Positions 39,847 through 50,849 of a stretch of 64,000 bases of DNA are shown here, piece after piece. The DNA comes from JAAFIP01 sp963775085. Its GTDB lineage: Bacteria; Pseudomonadota; Gammaproteobacteria; Burkholderiales; Burkholderiaceae_C. A program made the translations under genes and the position numbers. The DNA is taken from contig CAVZHO010000002.1 of the NCBI GenBank assembly GCA_963775085.1, positions 434,001 through 498,000 of the forward strand. The letters run 5' to 3'. The notes under the pieces are model-generated. The model did no database searches, was not told the DNA's origin, and saw only the letters and a list, made by a program, of their open reading frames with translations. Numbering within the stretch: the stretch's first letter is position 1; each line of letters opens with the position of its first letter.

Positions 39847-42003
39847 TTAGTACACCGGTTGGTTCTGGCGGATGGTTTGAATGACCTCGGTGCTCAGAAC
39901 AAAACCTGCACCATGGCGAGCTGCCAATTGTGCCGCACGCTGTGTGAAAGCATCTACCCCCATGCCATAAATAAATTGCATGGCCCCGCCCGTCCACACT
40001 GGAAAGCCAATGCCAAAGATGGAGCCGATGTTGGCATCGTGCACGGTGGTGAGCACGCCTTCGTTCAGGCAGCGCGCGGTCTCCACCGCCTGGCGGTAGA
40101 GCAGGCGGTCTTTGATCTCCTGGATGTCCCAGGCTACATTCGGTTTGCCAAAATTCTCTGCCAAGCCAGGCCAAAGGGTTTTTTTGCCGCCTGCAGGGTA
40201 GTCATAAAAGCCCGCGCCCGCAGCCCGGCCAGGGCGTTTGAATTCCTTCACCATCTTGGCCACCAGTTGCTCGCCTTTGCTCGGCGTGTAGGTTTTGCCT
40301 TCCGCCGCAAAGTCTTGCGTGGTTTGCTCCATCACATGCACGGAAAGTGATAGCGCGGTTTCGTCCAGCACGGCCAGCGGGCCGACCGGCATACCCGCCT
40401 GGATGCCGGCGTTCTCGATCACCGCAGGCGGAATACCTTCGCCCAACATGGCCGCGCCTTCCATCACAAAGGTGCCAAAGGTGCGGCTGGTGTAGAAGCC
40501 ACGCGAGTCGTTGACGACGATGGGGATTTTGCCTAGCGACTGCACATAGTCAAACGCACGGGCCACGGTTTCATCGTCGGTCTGCTTGCCGCGAATAATC
40601 TCCACCAGCTTCATCTTGTCCACCGGGCTGAAGAAGTGGATGCCGATGAATTTGCTGGGCTTTGCACTGGCAGTTGCCAGGCCGCTGATGGGCAGGGTGG
40701 AGGTGTTGGAGGCGAAGAAGCCGCCCACCTTGACCATCGGCTCGGCTTCTTGCGTCACTTTGGCTTTCAGCTCGCGTTGTTCAAACACGGCTTCGATGAT
40801 CAGGTCGCAGTCTTGCAAATCGGCCGCCTTGTCGGTGGGCGTAATGCGTGCTAGCAAAGCCGCTTGGTCTTGCGCGCTCATGCGGCCCTTGTCTACACGC
40901 GGTTGGGTAATCTTGCTGCTGTAGGCCTTGCCTGCCTCGGCTTTTTCCACGGACACGTCTTTGATGACGGTAGCAATACCTTTGCTGGCCTGCGCGTACG
41001 CAATGCCTGCGCCCATCATGCCCGCACCCAGGATGCCTACCTTGCTGGGCTTGAACCTCTCCACGTTTTTCGGCCGCGACGCACCACTCTTGATCGCGTT
41101 CATGTTGAAGAAGAAGGTGTTGATCATCGCCTTGGCGTTGGTACCCGTCATCAGCTTGGCCAGATAGCGGCTTTCGATACGCAGGGCGGTGTCGTAGTCC
41201 ACACTGGCCCCTTCCACCATGCAGGCCAAAATCGCCTCGGGCGCAGGCTGTAGGCCACGCGTGGTTTTGCGCAACATGGCGGGCGCTACGCTCAGCGCGC
41301 CCGCCAGCGCGGGGCTGGATGGTTTGCCACCGGGAATTTTGTAGTCTTTGTTATCCCAAGGGTGGGTGTAGGTTGCAGGGTCGCTGGCGTGGGCAGTGAT
41401 AAATTCAATCGCCTTGCTGCGCAGTTGCGTAGCGTCGCTGATCAGTTCGTGCACCAGGCCTAACTCCAACGCCTCTTGCGCGCCAAAGATTTTGCCTTCT
41501 ATCAAATACGGCTGGGCTTTGAGCAGGCCCAAGTGCCGCGTCATCTTCGTCACGCCGCTCGCTCCGGGCAGCAGGCCCAGAGTCACTTCGGGCAGGCCAA
41601 ACTGCACTTTTTTATCGCTCACAGCAATCCGGTAATGCCCCACCAGTGCCAGCTCCCAGCCGCCGCCTAGCGCGGTGCCGTTCAGGCAAGTCACCACGGG
41701 TTTGCCCAGGGTCTCGATAGTGCGAAAGTTCTTCTTCACCAGCTCCACCTCGGCATAGCAGCGCGCCGCGTCTTCGGGTTTAAGCCGCATCACAGCTCTT
41801 CAAATCCGCGCCTGCAAAGAAGGTGGTTTTGTTGGATGCCAGGACGACACCTTTGATCTGCGCCTTGTCTTGCAACAGTCTGCGCGGCCACTGCCGTCAT
41901 AGTCAGCCTGCCAGTCCAGGCACATGGTGTTCACCGGGGAATTCGGTTCGTCAAACGTAAGGGTGGCGATGCCGTCTGTGAGGGCGTATTGGATGGTTTT
42001 CAT
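39847..42003 (-). CDS. fadB: FadB/FadJ-type enoyl-CoA hydratase / 3-hydroxyacyl-CoA dehydrogenase, N-terminus frameshifted
   Basis: Bifunctional beta-oxidation enzyme, about 718 residues when corrected. The hydratase domain starts MKTIQYALTDGIATLTFDEPNSPVNTMCLDWQ and contains GGGWELALVGHYRIAVSDKKVQFGLPEVTLGLLPGASGVTK. The dehydrogenase Rossmann motif is KVGILGAGMMGAGIAYAQ, then FASNTSTLPIS and IGIHFFSPVDKMKLVEII with the catalytic His. Three extra bases, near 41901, 41870 and 41799, break the frame at residues 34-70 and together restore it; read across them the protein continues KAQIKGVVLASNKTTFFAGADLKAVMRLKPED. Three nearby insertions summing to a codon look more like sequence error than decay. 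Confidence 0.9.
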
Positions 42004-42097
42004 AGTCTAAGAAACGAATAATACAAACGAAGGGGCGTTATGAAGTTTGATAAAGTCACCAGAAAACACGGGTAGCGCTTCACGATGTATGCAGGAG

Positions 42098-42164
42098 GGA
42101 AAGTGTTTGCAAATCGACCGATTTCTGGTACCCCAGTATGAGGGCGGTTTGCAAACACTTTTCC
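42098..42164. terminator. Inverted repeat AAGTGTTTGCAAA / TTTGCAAACACTT
   Basis: The arms 42098-42116 and 42145-42164 match at about 17 positions, with a 28-bp loop. It lies in the 183-bp gap between the thiolase stop and the fadB-like start. It could be an attenuator or terminator between the two genes, or a regulator site. Confidence 0.45.
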
Positions 42165-42186
42165 GACCGGAGAGCTTGGTATCGGG

Positions 42187-43395
<1,209 letters not shown>

Positions 43396-43496
43396 GGATT
43401 TATCTCCTGAGGGGCGTGAATACATGAGGGCAAGTATAGGGTTTTCGCGCCACAATAGTGTCTCCACCATTGCACCCCACCGCACGGACAAACCCC

Positions 43497-44660
43497 ATGA
43501 TCGAACGCACCCTCTACACCCCCGACCACGAAACCTTTCGCAGCAGTTTCCGCCGTTTCATCGACAAGGAAATCGCCCCCTTCCATGCCGACTGGGAAGA
43601 GCAGGGCTATGTGGACCGCGAGGTGTGGCGCAAAGCGGGGGCGAATGGGTTTTTGTGCATGACCATGCCCGAGGAGTATGGCGGAAGTGGTGCAGACAAG
43701 CTGTATTCGGTCATCCAGATGGAAGAGCTCAGCCGCGCGGGCACCAGTGGCATTGGCTACACGCTGCACAGCGAGATTGTGGCACCCTACCTCCTGCACT
43801 ACGGTACGGCCGAGCAAAAAGCGAGGTATTTGCCCAAACTTGCCAGTGGTGACATGGTGGGGGCGATAGCGATGAGCGAGCCTGCGGCGGGCAGCGACCT
43901 ACAGGGCGTGAAGACCACTGCGCTGTTGCAAAGCGATGGCACGTACCTGCTCAACGGCAGCAAAACCTTTATCACCAACGGCTGGCATGCTGACCTGGTG
44001 ATCGTCGTCGCCAAGACCGATCCCGCAGCCGGTGCCAAAGGCACCAGCCTGCTGCTGGTCGAGCGCGGCATGGGCGGTTTTGACACAGGCAAGCGCCTGA
44101 AAAAACTCGGCCTGAAAGCGCAAGACACCAGCGAGCTGTTTTTCAACAACGTGCGGGTACCGGCTGAGAACCTGCTGGGCGGCGAGGCGCATAAAAACAG
44201 GGGCTTTATCTGCCTGATGGAGCAACTGCCCTGGGAGCGGCTACAAATCGCCATTGGCGGCATAGCGGCTGCGCAGGCGGCGATTGACTGGACGGTGCAG
44301 TATGTGAAAGAACGCAAAGTATTTGGCCAGGCCGTGGCCAGCTACCAAAACACCCGCTACACCCTGGCCGAGCTGCAAACCCAGGTGCAGGTGGCGCAGG
44401 TGTTTGTCGACAAATGTACCGAGCTTTTGTTGCAGGACAAGCTGGACACTGCCACGGCCAGCATGGCAAAGTACTGGTGCAGCGACCTGCAATGCAAGGT
44501 GATGGACGAATGCGTGCAGCTGTTTGGCGGCTACGGTTATATGTGGGAATACCCGATTACCCGGGCCTATGCCGATGCGCGGGTGCAGCGCATTTATGGC
44601 GGCACGAATGAGATTATGAAAGAGGTGATTTCGCGCAGTATGGGGCTGACGGCGCGGTAA
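43497..44660 (+). CDS. Acyl-CoA dehydrogenase
   Basis: FAD enzyme of 387 residues catalysing the first beta-oxidation step. Motifs: PEEYGGSGADKLYSVIQMEELSRAG, IAMSEPAAGSDLQGVKTTA (flavin binding), LNGSKTFITNGWHADLVIVVAKTD, KLGLKAQDTSELFFNNVRVPAENLLG, MDECVQLFGGYGYMWEYPITRAYADARVQRIYGGTNEIMKEVISR. Resembles long-chain/terpenoid-type dehydrogenases more than the short-chain type. Starts 101 bp from the divergent thiolase gene, so the intervening region probably carries both promoters. Confidence 0.95.
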   Translation: MIERTLYTPDHETFRSSFRRFIDKEIAPFHADWEEQGYVDREVWRKAGANGFLCMTMPEEYGGSGADKLYSVIQMEELSRAGTSGIGYTLHSEIVAPYLLHYGTAEQKARYLPKLASGDMVGAIAMSEPAAGSDLQGVKTTALLQSDGTYLLNGSKTFITNGWHADLVIVVAKTDPAAGAKGTSLLLVERGMGGFDTGKRLKKLGLKAQDTSELFFNNVRVPAENLLGGEAHKNRGFICLMEQLPWERLQIAIGGIAAAQAAIDWTVQYVKERKVFGQAVASYQNTRYTLAELQTQVQVAQVFVDKCTELLLQDKLDTATASMAKYWCSDLQCKVMDECVQLFGGYGYMWEYPITRAYADARVQRIYGGTNEIMKEVISRSMGLTAR

Positions 44661-44675
44661 CTGCCAGCGGTGCGC

Positions 44676-45077
44676 TTACTTGGACAGACGCTGCTTGACC
44701 TTGTTGAAGGTCGGGGTCCACAGAGGGTTTTTGCGCTCTACCGCACTGAGTTTGAAGCTGGGGTCGAGCTTCAAGGCTTCTTCAAACGATTTTTCGCATA
44801 GCGCAGGGCGGTGTGTACCGCACTGAATGAAGGCTAGCGTTTTGTGTGCCTGCTGAACTTCTTCCAGACGGGTAAAGCCCAGTTTGTTGGCTTTGTTGAC
44901 CATCTGTTCGGCTTTGCGCAACTGGCCTTTGTCAAATAACGCCATGCCTTGCTTCAAAGCGGCCGCACCGGGGGAGACGTCTGCAGCCTGCACTTGCAGG
45001 GAGAAAGCAACGAGCAAACCAGCGAGCAAGCTGCCAATGGGCTTGCCAAGGGTGGTGAGTGGGTAATGAAAATTCAC
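44676..45077 (-). CDS. Exported TPR-like small protein (TssQ-like fold)
   Basis: Protein of 133 residues from GTG at 45077, which has AAGGAG nine bases upstream. Signal peptide about 1-31 (GSLLAGLLVAFSLQVQAADV). Two helical repeats follow (LKQGMALFDKGQLRKAEQMVNKANKLGFT; LAFIQCGTHRPALCEKSFEEALKLDPSFKLSAVERKNPLWTPTFNKVKQRL). The C-terminal pattern resembles TssQ-type lipoproteins associated with type VI secretion, but there is no lipobox and no secretion genes here. The paired cysteines (CGTHRPALC) could form a disulfide. Confidence 0.75.
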   Translation of the reverse strand: MNFHYPLTTLGKPIGSLLAGLLVAFSLQVQAADVSPGAAALKQGMALFDKGQLRKAEQMVNKANKLGFTRLEEVQQAHKTLAFIQCGTHRPALCEKSFEEALKLDPSFKLSAVERKNPLWTPTFNKVKQRLSK

Positions 45078-45119
45078 TATGAGTAACTCCTTTTTGAAAA
45101 TTTGACGAATGCTTTTCAC

Positions 45120-45359
45120 ACAGCGTCAGCCCAGAAGAATTCTAAATGATAAAAAACTGTGAATTCCTTGCCCATACGGTTTTTTACTTTGACAAGGATG
45201 GATTTTTTATGAAATTTTGGCTATCAAGATTATGTATAAACAGCCAGTTTTCACGCACTCTAAAGTTATAAATCCTTCACCACAGGCTCGCGTATGTAGC
45301 TCCACATTAGGGTAATTTGGGATAAGCCCGTAAAATGGTGGGTTACCCCCATACCTTCC
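45120..45359. other. 240-bp AT-rich gap before ygiQ
   Basis: No supported gene. It contains AT-rich stretches and TTGACAAGG (45188-45196) as a possible -35 region for ygiQ. No hairpin or operator stands out. Confidence 0.4.
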
Positions 45360-47783
45360 ATGACCGCACGCCCCGCTATTTTTAAAGATGTCTCGCTGTT
45401 TCCGCGTGATGCCAAACCGCTGACCAGCTACCGCAAGTACTGGGCGGCGCGCTTTGGGGTGGCCAAGTTTTTGCCCACTACCCGGGATGAAATGCAGGCC
45501 TTGGGATGGGATAGCTGCGATATCGTTATCGTCTGTGGTGATGCCTATGTAGACCATCCCAGCTTTGGCATGGCCGTGATTGGCCGGGTGCTGGAGAACC
45601 AGGGTTTTCGCGTCGGCATCATCTCCCAGCCCGATTGGCAAAGCGCCGAACCGTTCAAGGCGCTGGGCAAGCCCAATCTGTTTTATGGCGTGTCGGCCGG
45701 CAATATGGATAGCATGATCAACCGCTACACCGCGGATCGCAAGATCCGCAGTGACGATGCCTATACCCCCGGCGGGCAGGGTGGTAGCCGCCCCGACCGC
45801 GCGGCGCTGGTGTATTCGCAGCGTTGCAAAGAAGCCTACAGCGATGTCCCCATCATTCTGGGCGGCATCGAAGGATCGCTGCGCCGCATCGCCCATTACG
45901 ACTACTGGCAAGACAAGGTGCGCCGCTCCATCGTGGTGGACGCTAAATGCGACCTGCTGCTGTACGGCAATGCCGAGCGTGCGATTGTCGAGATTGCGCA
46001 TCGCCTGGGGGCGAAAGAGCCGATTGCGGATTTAACCGATATTCGCGGCACCGCGTTTGTGCAGCGCCACAACCCCGAGGGTTGGTTTGAGATTGACTCG
46101 ACCGATGTGGACACCCCGGGTCGCACCGAGCAGCATGTCAACCCCTACATGATGAGCGCGGACTTGGCGCGCGAGCAGGGCGGCTCCTGTGCCAAAGAAG
46201 ACACGGTAATTTCGGTGCAGTCGGGTTTGCCTGCGTCACCCGATAGTGCCCAAAGCCTGCGGGGCGTAATGGACGCGCCCGTGGTGACCACCAAGCCAGA
46301 CACGGGCTTCACCATCAAGCCGCTGACCTTCGTGCCCAACCCGGCGCTGACCAAAAACAAACTTCCAACGCCCCCGCGCGACCACAGCGTGATCCGCCTG
46401 CCCAGCTACGAGCAGGTCAAGGCCGACCCGGTGCTGTACGCCCACGCTAACCGCGTGCTGCACCTGGAGACCAACCCCGGCAATGCCCGCGCCTTGGTGC
46501 AAAAGCACGGCGAAGGCACCACCGCGCGCGACGTGTGGATCACTCCGCCGCCCATCCCCCTGACCACCGCCGAGATGGACCTGGTGTTTGACCTGCCCTA
46601 TGCGCGCAGCCCGCACCCATCCTATGCCGATGCGCAAGGCTCGCACGATGGCGAGACCAAAATTCCCGCTTGGGAAATGATCCGCTTTAGCGTGAACATC
46701 ATGCGCGGCTGCTTTGGCGGCTGCACCTTTTGCTCCATCACCGAGCACGAAGGCCGCATCATCCAGTCGCGCTCCGAAGACTCGGTGATCCGCGAAGTTG
46801 AGGCCATCCGCGACAGCGTGAAAGGCTTTACTGGTGTCATCAGCGACCTGGGCGGCCCCACGGCCAATATGTACCGCATCGGCTGCAAAAGCCCCGAGAT
46901 TGAATCGGCCTGCCGCAAGCCCAGCTGCGTCTACCCTGGCATTTGCCCGAATCTGAACACCGACCACAGCGCGCTGATCAGCATGTACCGCCGTGCGCGG
47001 GGCTTGAAGGGCGTGAAGAAAATTTTGGTCAGCTCCGGTTTGCGCTATGACCTGGCCGTGCAAAGCCCCGAGTATGTGAAAGAGCTGGTTACCCACCACG
47101 TCGGCGGCTACCTCAAAATTGCGCCCGAGCACACCGAGGGCGGGCCACTGTCCAAGATGATGAAGCCCGGCATCGGCAGCTACGACAAGTTCAAGCAGAT
47201 GTTTGAAAAGTACAGTGCGGAGGCGGGCAAAAAGCAGTACCTCATCCCCTACTTCATCGCCGCCCACCCCGGCACCAGCGACGAAGACATGATGAACCTG
47301 GCCATCTGGCTCAAGCAAAACGGCTTTCGCGCCGACCAGGTGCAAACCTTCTACCCCAGCCCCATGGCCACCGCCACGGCCATGTACCACACCAACAGGA
47401 ACCCGTTGCGCAAAATCACCCGTGACAGCGAGACGGTAGACATTGTGCGCGGCGACAAACGCCGCCGCCTGCACAAAGCCTTTTTGCGCTACCACGATGC
47501 CAACCACTGGCCGCTGCTGCGCGAGGCTTTGAAAGCCATGGGCCGGGCCGACTTGATCGGCAACGGCAAACACCATTTGATCCCCAGCTTCCAGCCCCTG
47601 ACCGACGGCAGCTACGTCGGTGCGCGGCGTAAAAACTCCAATCTGGTGGGCAGCAAAGTCAAAGGCCGCACGGGGGGTGCGTCAGCCACTTCCAGCGCAG
47701 CCACTGGCACGACGCGGGTCACCGCACAACCCGGCCGCATTCTCACCCAACACACCGGTTTGCCACCCCGCCGGCAAAAGTAA
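45360..47783 (+). CDS. ygiQ: YgiQ family radical SAM protein
   Basis: Protein of 807 residues. The N-terminal domain (FPRDAKPLTSYRKYWAARFGVAKFLPTTRDEMQALGWDSCDIVIVCGDAYVDHPSFG) precedes the radical-SAM core, whose cluster motif is C451-x3-C455-x2-C458 (CFGGCTFCSITEHEGR). GPTANMYRIGC and QTFYPSPMATATAMYHT are family markers. Reaction unknown for the family. The C-terminal 60 residues are basic and Ser/Thr/Gly-rich. It stands alone and is followed by a dispersed palindrome. Confidence 0.95.
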   Translation: MTARPAIFKDVSLFPRDAKPLTSYRKYWAARFGVAKFLPTTRDEMQALGWDSCDIVIVCGDAYVDHPSFGMAVIGRVLENQGFRVGIISQPDWQSAEPFKALGKPNLFYGVSAGNMDSMINRYTADRKIRSDDAYTPGGQGGSRPDRAALVYSQRCKEAYSDVPIILGGIEGSLRRIAHYDYWQDKVRRSIVVDAKCDLLLYGNAERAIVEIAHRLGAKEPIADLTDIRGTAFVQRHNPEGWFEIDSTDVDTPGRTEQHVNPYMMSADLAREQGGSCAKEDTVISVQSGLPASPDSAQSLRGVMDAPVVTTKPDTGFTIKPLTFVPNPALTKNKLPTPPRDHSVIRLPSYEQVKADPVLYAHANRVLHLETNPGNARALVQKHGEGTTARDVWITPPPIPLTTAEMDLVFDLPYARSPHPSYADAQGSHDGETKIPAWEMIRFSVNIMRGCFGGCTFCSITEHEGRIIQSRSEDSVIREVEAIRDSVKGFTGVISDLGGPTANMYRIGCKSPEIESACRKPSCVYPGICPNLNTDHSALISMYRRARGLKGVKKILVSSGLRYDLAVQSPEYVKELVTHHVGGYLKIAPEHTEGGPLSKMMKPGIGSYDKFKQMFEKYSAEAGKKQYLIPYFIAAHPGTSDEDMMNLAIWLKQNGFRADQVQTFYPSPMATATAMYHTNRNPLRKITRDSETVDIVRGDKRRRLHKAFLRYHDANHWPLLREALKAMGRADLIGNGKHHLIPSFQPLTDGSYVGARRKNSNLVGSKVKGRTGGASATSSAATGTTRVTAQPGRILTQHTGLPPRRQK

Positions 47784-47830
47784 TTGCTATAAAAAAAATA
47801 GCTGGTTACGTCCAGAATAAGTGGACTAGC
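47784..47830. repeat. Dispersed TAGC-family palindrome after ygiQ
   Basis: TTGCTATAAAAAAAATAGCT, then GGTTACGTCC, a loop and GGACTAGCGCC. A complete copy directly after the ygiQ stop; the A-rich hairpin could terminate transcription. Confidence 0.65.
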
Positions 47831-47854
47831 GCCATATATCGTTGGTAATCTGCG

Positions 47855-48508
47855 TCAAACTTTGGGTGCAACGGCTGCCATCGCCGCCTTGCGGTCTGCG
47901 GCAACTTTAATCGCGCTGGGGCGCTCGCCTACCAGCTTCATGTAGGGCTTGTAGTCCACGCCTGCGGCCAGCAGCAGGTCTTCGCCGTAGATGGTTTTGG
48001 TGGCCATGCCGACCAGGGGCAGGCTGACGTAGGCCGAGCAGTCGGCTTGGGTGAAGTTGGCACCGGCCACGTAGGGGTCAAACTTCACCAGGCGTTTAAA
48101 GCCGGCAATGTTTTTCTCTAGCTGGGTGCGCACCCGCGCCTTGGTGCCGTCGCTGACCGTGCCGCCAAAAAAGGCCTGCGGGTACAGGTCGCGCACCACC
48201 AGCTCCAGGTGCAGGTCGATAAAGGTGATCAGCTCGCGCACCTTGGCGCTGGCATAGGCCTCGGTGGGTAGCAGGGCGGGGCTAGGGTAGGCCGCCTCAA
48301 TGTATTCCATGATGGCCTGGCTCTCGCACAGGCCGCCCTGGGGCGTGCGGATAAAGGGGATCTTGGCCAGCGGCGAGTCGTTCAGCACGGCCTCGTCGGT
48401 GCGCTTGGTCATCACGGTTTCTTCGGTAAAGGCGACGTTCTTTTCCAGCAAGGCCATTTTGACTTTGTTGTAGTAGTTGGAGATGGGGAAACCGCAGAGT
48501 GTGAGCAT
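47855..48508 (-). CDS. Glutathione S-transferase family protein
   Basis: Protein of 217 residues. The thioredoxin-like N-domain begins MLTLCGFPISNYYNKVKMALLEKNVAFTEETVM, has the cis-Pro in AKIPFIRT and the glutathione-contact motif GGLCESQAIMEYIE. The helical C-domain has the N-capping motif GANFTQADCSAYVSLPLV. ATG at 48508 was chosen by homology. Substrate unknown. Divergent from rbgA. Confidence 0.92.
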   Translation of the reverse strand: MLTLCGFPISNYYNKVKMALLEKNVAFTEETVMTKRTDEAVLNDSPLAKIPFIRTPQGGLCESQAIMEYIEAAYPSPALLPTEAYASAKVRELITFIDLHLELVVRDLYPQAFFGGTVSDGTKARVRTQLEKNIAGFKRLVKFDPYVAGANFTQADCSAYVSLPLVGMATKTIYGEDLLLAAGVDYKPYMKLVGERPSAIKVAADRKAAMAAVAPKV

Positions 48509-48632
48509 GGCGAGGCCTTTGTGAGGGTGGAAAAACCGCAAGTTTAGGCGATTGCCGCGCAGGCTGCGCCGCGCAGAGGACAATAGCGCTATTCGCAGCC
48601 TTTAGCGATCTAACGCATACGAGAGTAAAAGC

Positions 48633-49595
48633 ATGGCCATTCAATGGTTTCCCGGGCACATGCGTGCCACCCAAAAAGCCATCGCCGAGCGGGTCAAGGC
48701 GATTGATGTCGTCATCGAACTGCTCGATGCCCGCCTGCCCGCGTCGAGTGCCAGCCCGATGATTGCCGAGCTCACCGCTGGCAAGCCGGCGCTCAAGGTG
48801 CTGAACAAACAAGACCTGGCCGACCCCGTACGCACCACGCAGTGGCTGGCGCACTACAACGCCTTGCCCGAGACCCGTGCGCTGGGGTTGGATGCCAGCA
48901 TGAAGACCCCCGCCAAGGCGCTGATTGCCGCCTGCCACGAGCTTGCGCCCAAGCGCGGCGGCGTGGTCAAGCCGATGCGCGTGCTGATTTGCGGCATACC
49001 CAACGTGGGCAAATCCACCCTGATCAACACTCTGACAGGTAAAAAGCACGCCAAAACCGGCGACGAAGCAGGCATCACCAAGCTGGAGCAGCGCATCACC
49101 CTGGCGGATGACTTCTACCTGTACGACACCCCCGGCATGCTGTGGCCGCGCATCATCGTGCCGCAAAGCGGCTACAACCTGGCCGCCAGCGGCGCGGTAG
49201 GCCGCAACGCCTTTGACGAGCAGGAGGTAGCGATTGAACTGGCCGCCTATCTGCAAGCCAACTATTGCGCGCAACTGGAGGCGCGCTACAAACTGACTGG
49301 CGTGGCCAGCATGACCGACGAGGAACTGCTGATTGAGGTGGGCCGCAAACGCGGTGCCGTGGCAGCAGGAAAAAAGGTGGATATGCAAAAAGCCAGCGAG
49401 GCCTTGATCTACGACTTTCGTGGCGCGGTTCTGGGGCGCATTACGCTGGAAACACCCGATGAGTTTGCGCAGTGGCTGGTGGCCGGCCAGGCGCAGGATG
49501 CCAAGCGCCAGGTGAAGAAAGACGCGATTGAGCTGGATCGCAAGATTCGCTTCAAGCAGATCCCCAAGCCGGCCAAGCCGTTTACGGCGCATTAG
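48633..49595 (+). CDS. rbgA: Ribosome biogenesis GTPase RbgA/YlqF
   Basis: Circularly permuted GTPase of 320 residues that helps mature the large ribosomal subunit. The order G4 (NKQD, 58-61) before G1 (GIPNVGKST, 121-129) and G3 (DTPGM) shows the permutation. The N-terminus AIQWFPGHMRATQKAI and the C-terminal helical domain (QLEARYKLTGVASMTDEELLIEVGRKRGAV) are typical. AGAGTAA is the only weak ribosome site. Stand-alone gene; a dispersed palindrome follows. Confidence 0.95.
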   Translation: MAIQWFPGHMRATQKAIAERVKAIDVVIELLDARLPASSASPMIAELTAGKPALKVLNKQDLADPVRTTQWLAHYNALPETRALGLDASMKTPAKALIAACHELAPKRGGVVKPMRVLICGIPNVGKSTLINTLTGKKHAKTGDEAGITKLEQRITLADDFYLYDTPGMLWPRIIVPQSGYNLAASGAVGRNAFDEQEVAIELAAYLQANYCAQLEARYKLTGVASMTDEELLIEVGRKRGAVAAGKKVDMQKASEALIYDFRGAVLGRITLETPDEFAQWLVAGQAQDAKRQVKKDAIELDRKIRFKQIPKPAKPFTAH

Positions 49596-49638
49596 AAACA
49601 AAGGCCGGCGCAGAATCGGCGGCGTCGCCACGCGATGC

Positions 49639-49684
49639 ACTATAAATTAAATAGCTGAAAATGACCAGATGACAAGGACTACAC
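49639..49684. repeat. Dispersed TAGC-family palindrome after rbgA
   Basis: ACTATAAATTAAATAGCTG, then ATGACCAGATGACAAGGACT. It lies between rbgA and the convergent FG-GAP protein gene. Confidence 0.55.
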
Positions 49685-49703
49685 GGGTATTATTCAAGTA
49701 AAT

Positions 49704-50714
49704 TTAGTGTTGCAGGCGCACGCGCCGCCATGAGCCGTCAGCCAGCAGCACACATGCCCCGCCGGGCATCGGTGTCATGCGCTGCACCCGTGCAGGCAGG
49801 GCCATCACGTCGGCCAGTTCTTTCCAGCGGCCGCTGCTGGTTTGCAGATCTGATTTTTCCCAGCGCAGTGCGTGCAGGGCGGTCAGCGTCATGTCGGGCA
49901 CGACCACCGTGGGGCGAAGTCCGGGCAGCTCTACGATCACTGCCAGGTCCTGCTCTGGGTCGCCCATGCGGTGGTTGGACACATCCATCGCCTTGGCATA
50001 GGGCTCCAGCAGGGGCGGGCGGTAGTGGTACAGGGTGAGCACGCCGCCGACATGCGGTGTGGTTACGCTGGCCATGTCCAGCTTGCCGTCGCCATCAAAG
50101 TCGGCAGCGCCTATGGGGTTGAGCCAATAAAACGTGCCGCCCGTGTGCGGACTGCGGGCCAGCTCGGTCAGCACCATCGCATTTGCCGGGTTGCTTGACC
50201 GGTTGATCTGTGGCTGCGAACGCAGCCCCAACACCACGATGGCTGAGCCGCGCAGCGCATCGCTCTCTACCACTACCATTTCGTCGCGCCCATCGCCATC
50301 CAGGTCTATCAGGCGCACAGTCAAGTCCTCAAAGACGCGTTGCACGGGAAGGCGGTAGATCACTTCGTGCAAGGTGTCCGAGGCCGTGCGCACCAGCGCG
50401 TGCAGGCTACCTGCATGCACCGGCGAGCCCAGCGCCCTGTGCGGATAGCGTACAGTGGGCGAGCCCAGCCAGGCCCACGCAACGTCTTTGCTCCCGCGCA
50501 CCACCTGGCTGCCCGATAGGCGCTGCGCTGTGGCAACGGGTGGCACCGGTTGCGCAGATGAGGGTATGCCGCATTGCACAGGCGCAGGCTCCACCATCAA
50601 GCCCATGGCGCTGGCGTTGGTGTTGCATAAAAACTGCGCGTACAGCAGGCAACACCAGACGGTCTTGAGGGGGTAACGCAGCAACGCAGGGACGGCGGAA
50701 AATAAGGTGCTCAT
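49704..50714 (-). CDS. FG-GAP/VCBS-repeat exported protein
   Basis: Protein of 336 residues of unknown function. The N-terminus looks like a signal sequence (TVWCCLLYAQFLCNTNASA). Calcium-type repeats DLDGDGRDEMVVVESD and DFDGDGKLDMASVTTP identify FG-GAP blades, which form extracellular propellers. The C-terminal third reads as two further divergent blades (LAVIVELPGLRPTVVVPDMTLTALHALRWE; GGACVLLADGSWRRVRLQ). No cysteine ligands or enzymatic motif seen. No obvious link to neighbours. Confidence 0.8.
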   Translation of the reverse strand: MSTLFSAVPALLRYPLKTVWCCLLYAQFLCNTNASAMGLMVEPAPVQCGIPSSAQPVPPVATAQRLSGSQVVRGSKDVAWAWLGSPTVRYPHRALGSPVHAGSLHALVRTASDTLHEVIYRLPVQRVFEDLTVRLIDLDGDGRDEMVVVESDALRGSAIVVLGLRSQPQINRSSNPANAMVLTELARSPHTGGTFYWLNPIGAADFDGDGKLDMASVTTPHVGGVLTLYHYRPPLLEPYAKAMDVSNHRMGDPEQDLAVIVELPGLRPTVVVPDMTLTALHALRWEKSDLQTSSGRWKELADVMALPARVQRMTPMPGGACVLLADGSWRRVRLQH

Positions 50715-50849
50715 AGCCGATAAGTCGCAGCGTAAGGCACTTTCTTACGCAGCAAGGCGAGGGTTGTACAGAAGCGCCCTTTTTGTATCAGACAAACGCG
50801 GCTCAAACTCCGAGCACCCCATCCCGGCAAACCAAAGAGGCTGCCATGG

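Noticed and set aside
46236..47576. Minus-strand open frame of 446 codons
   Set aside because: Antisense shadow of ygiQ, whose radical-SAM motifs are clear on the plus strand.
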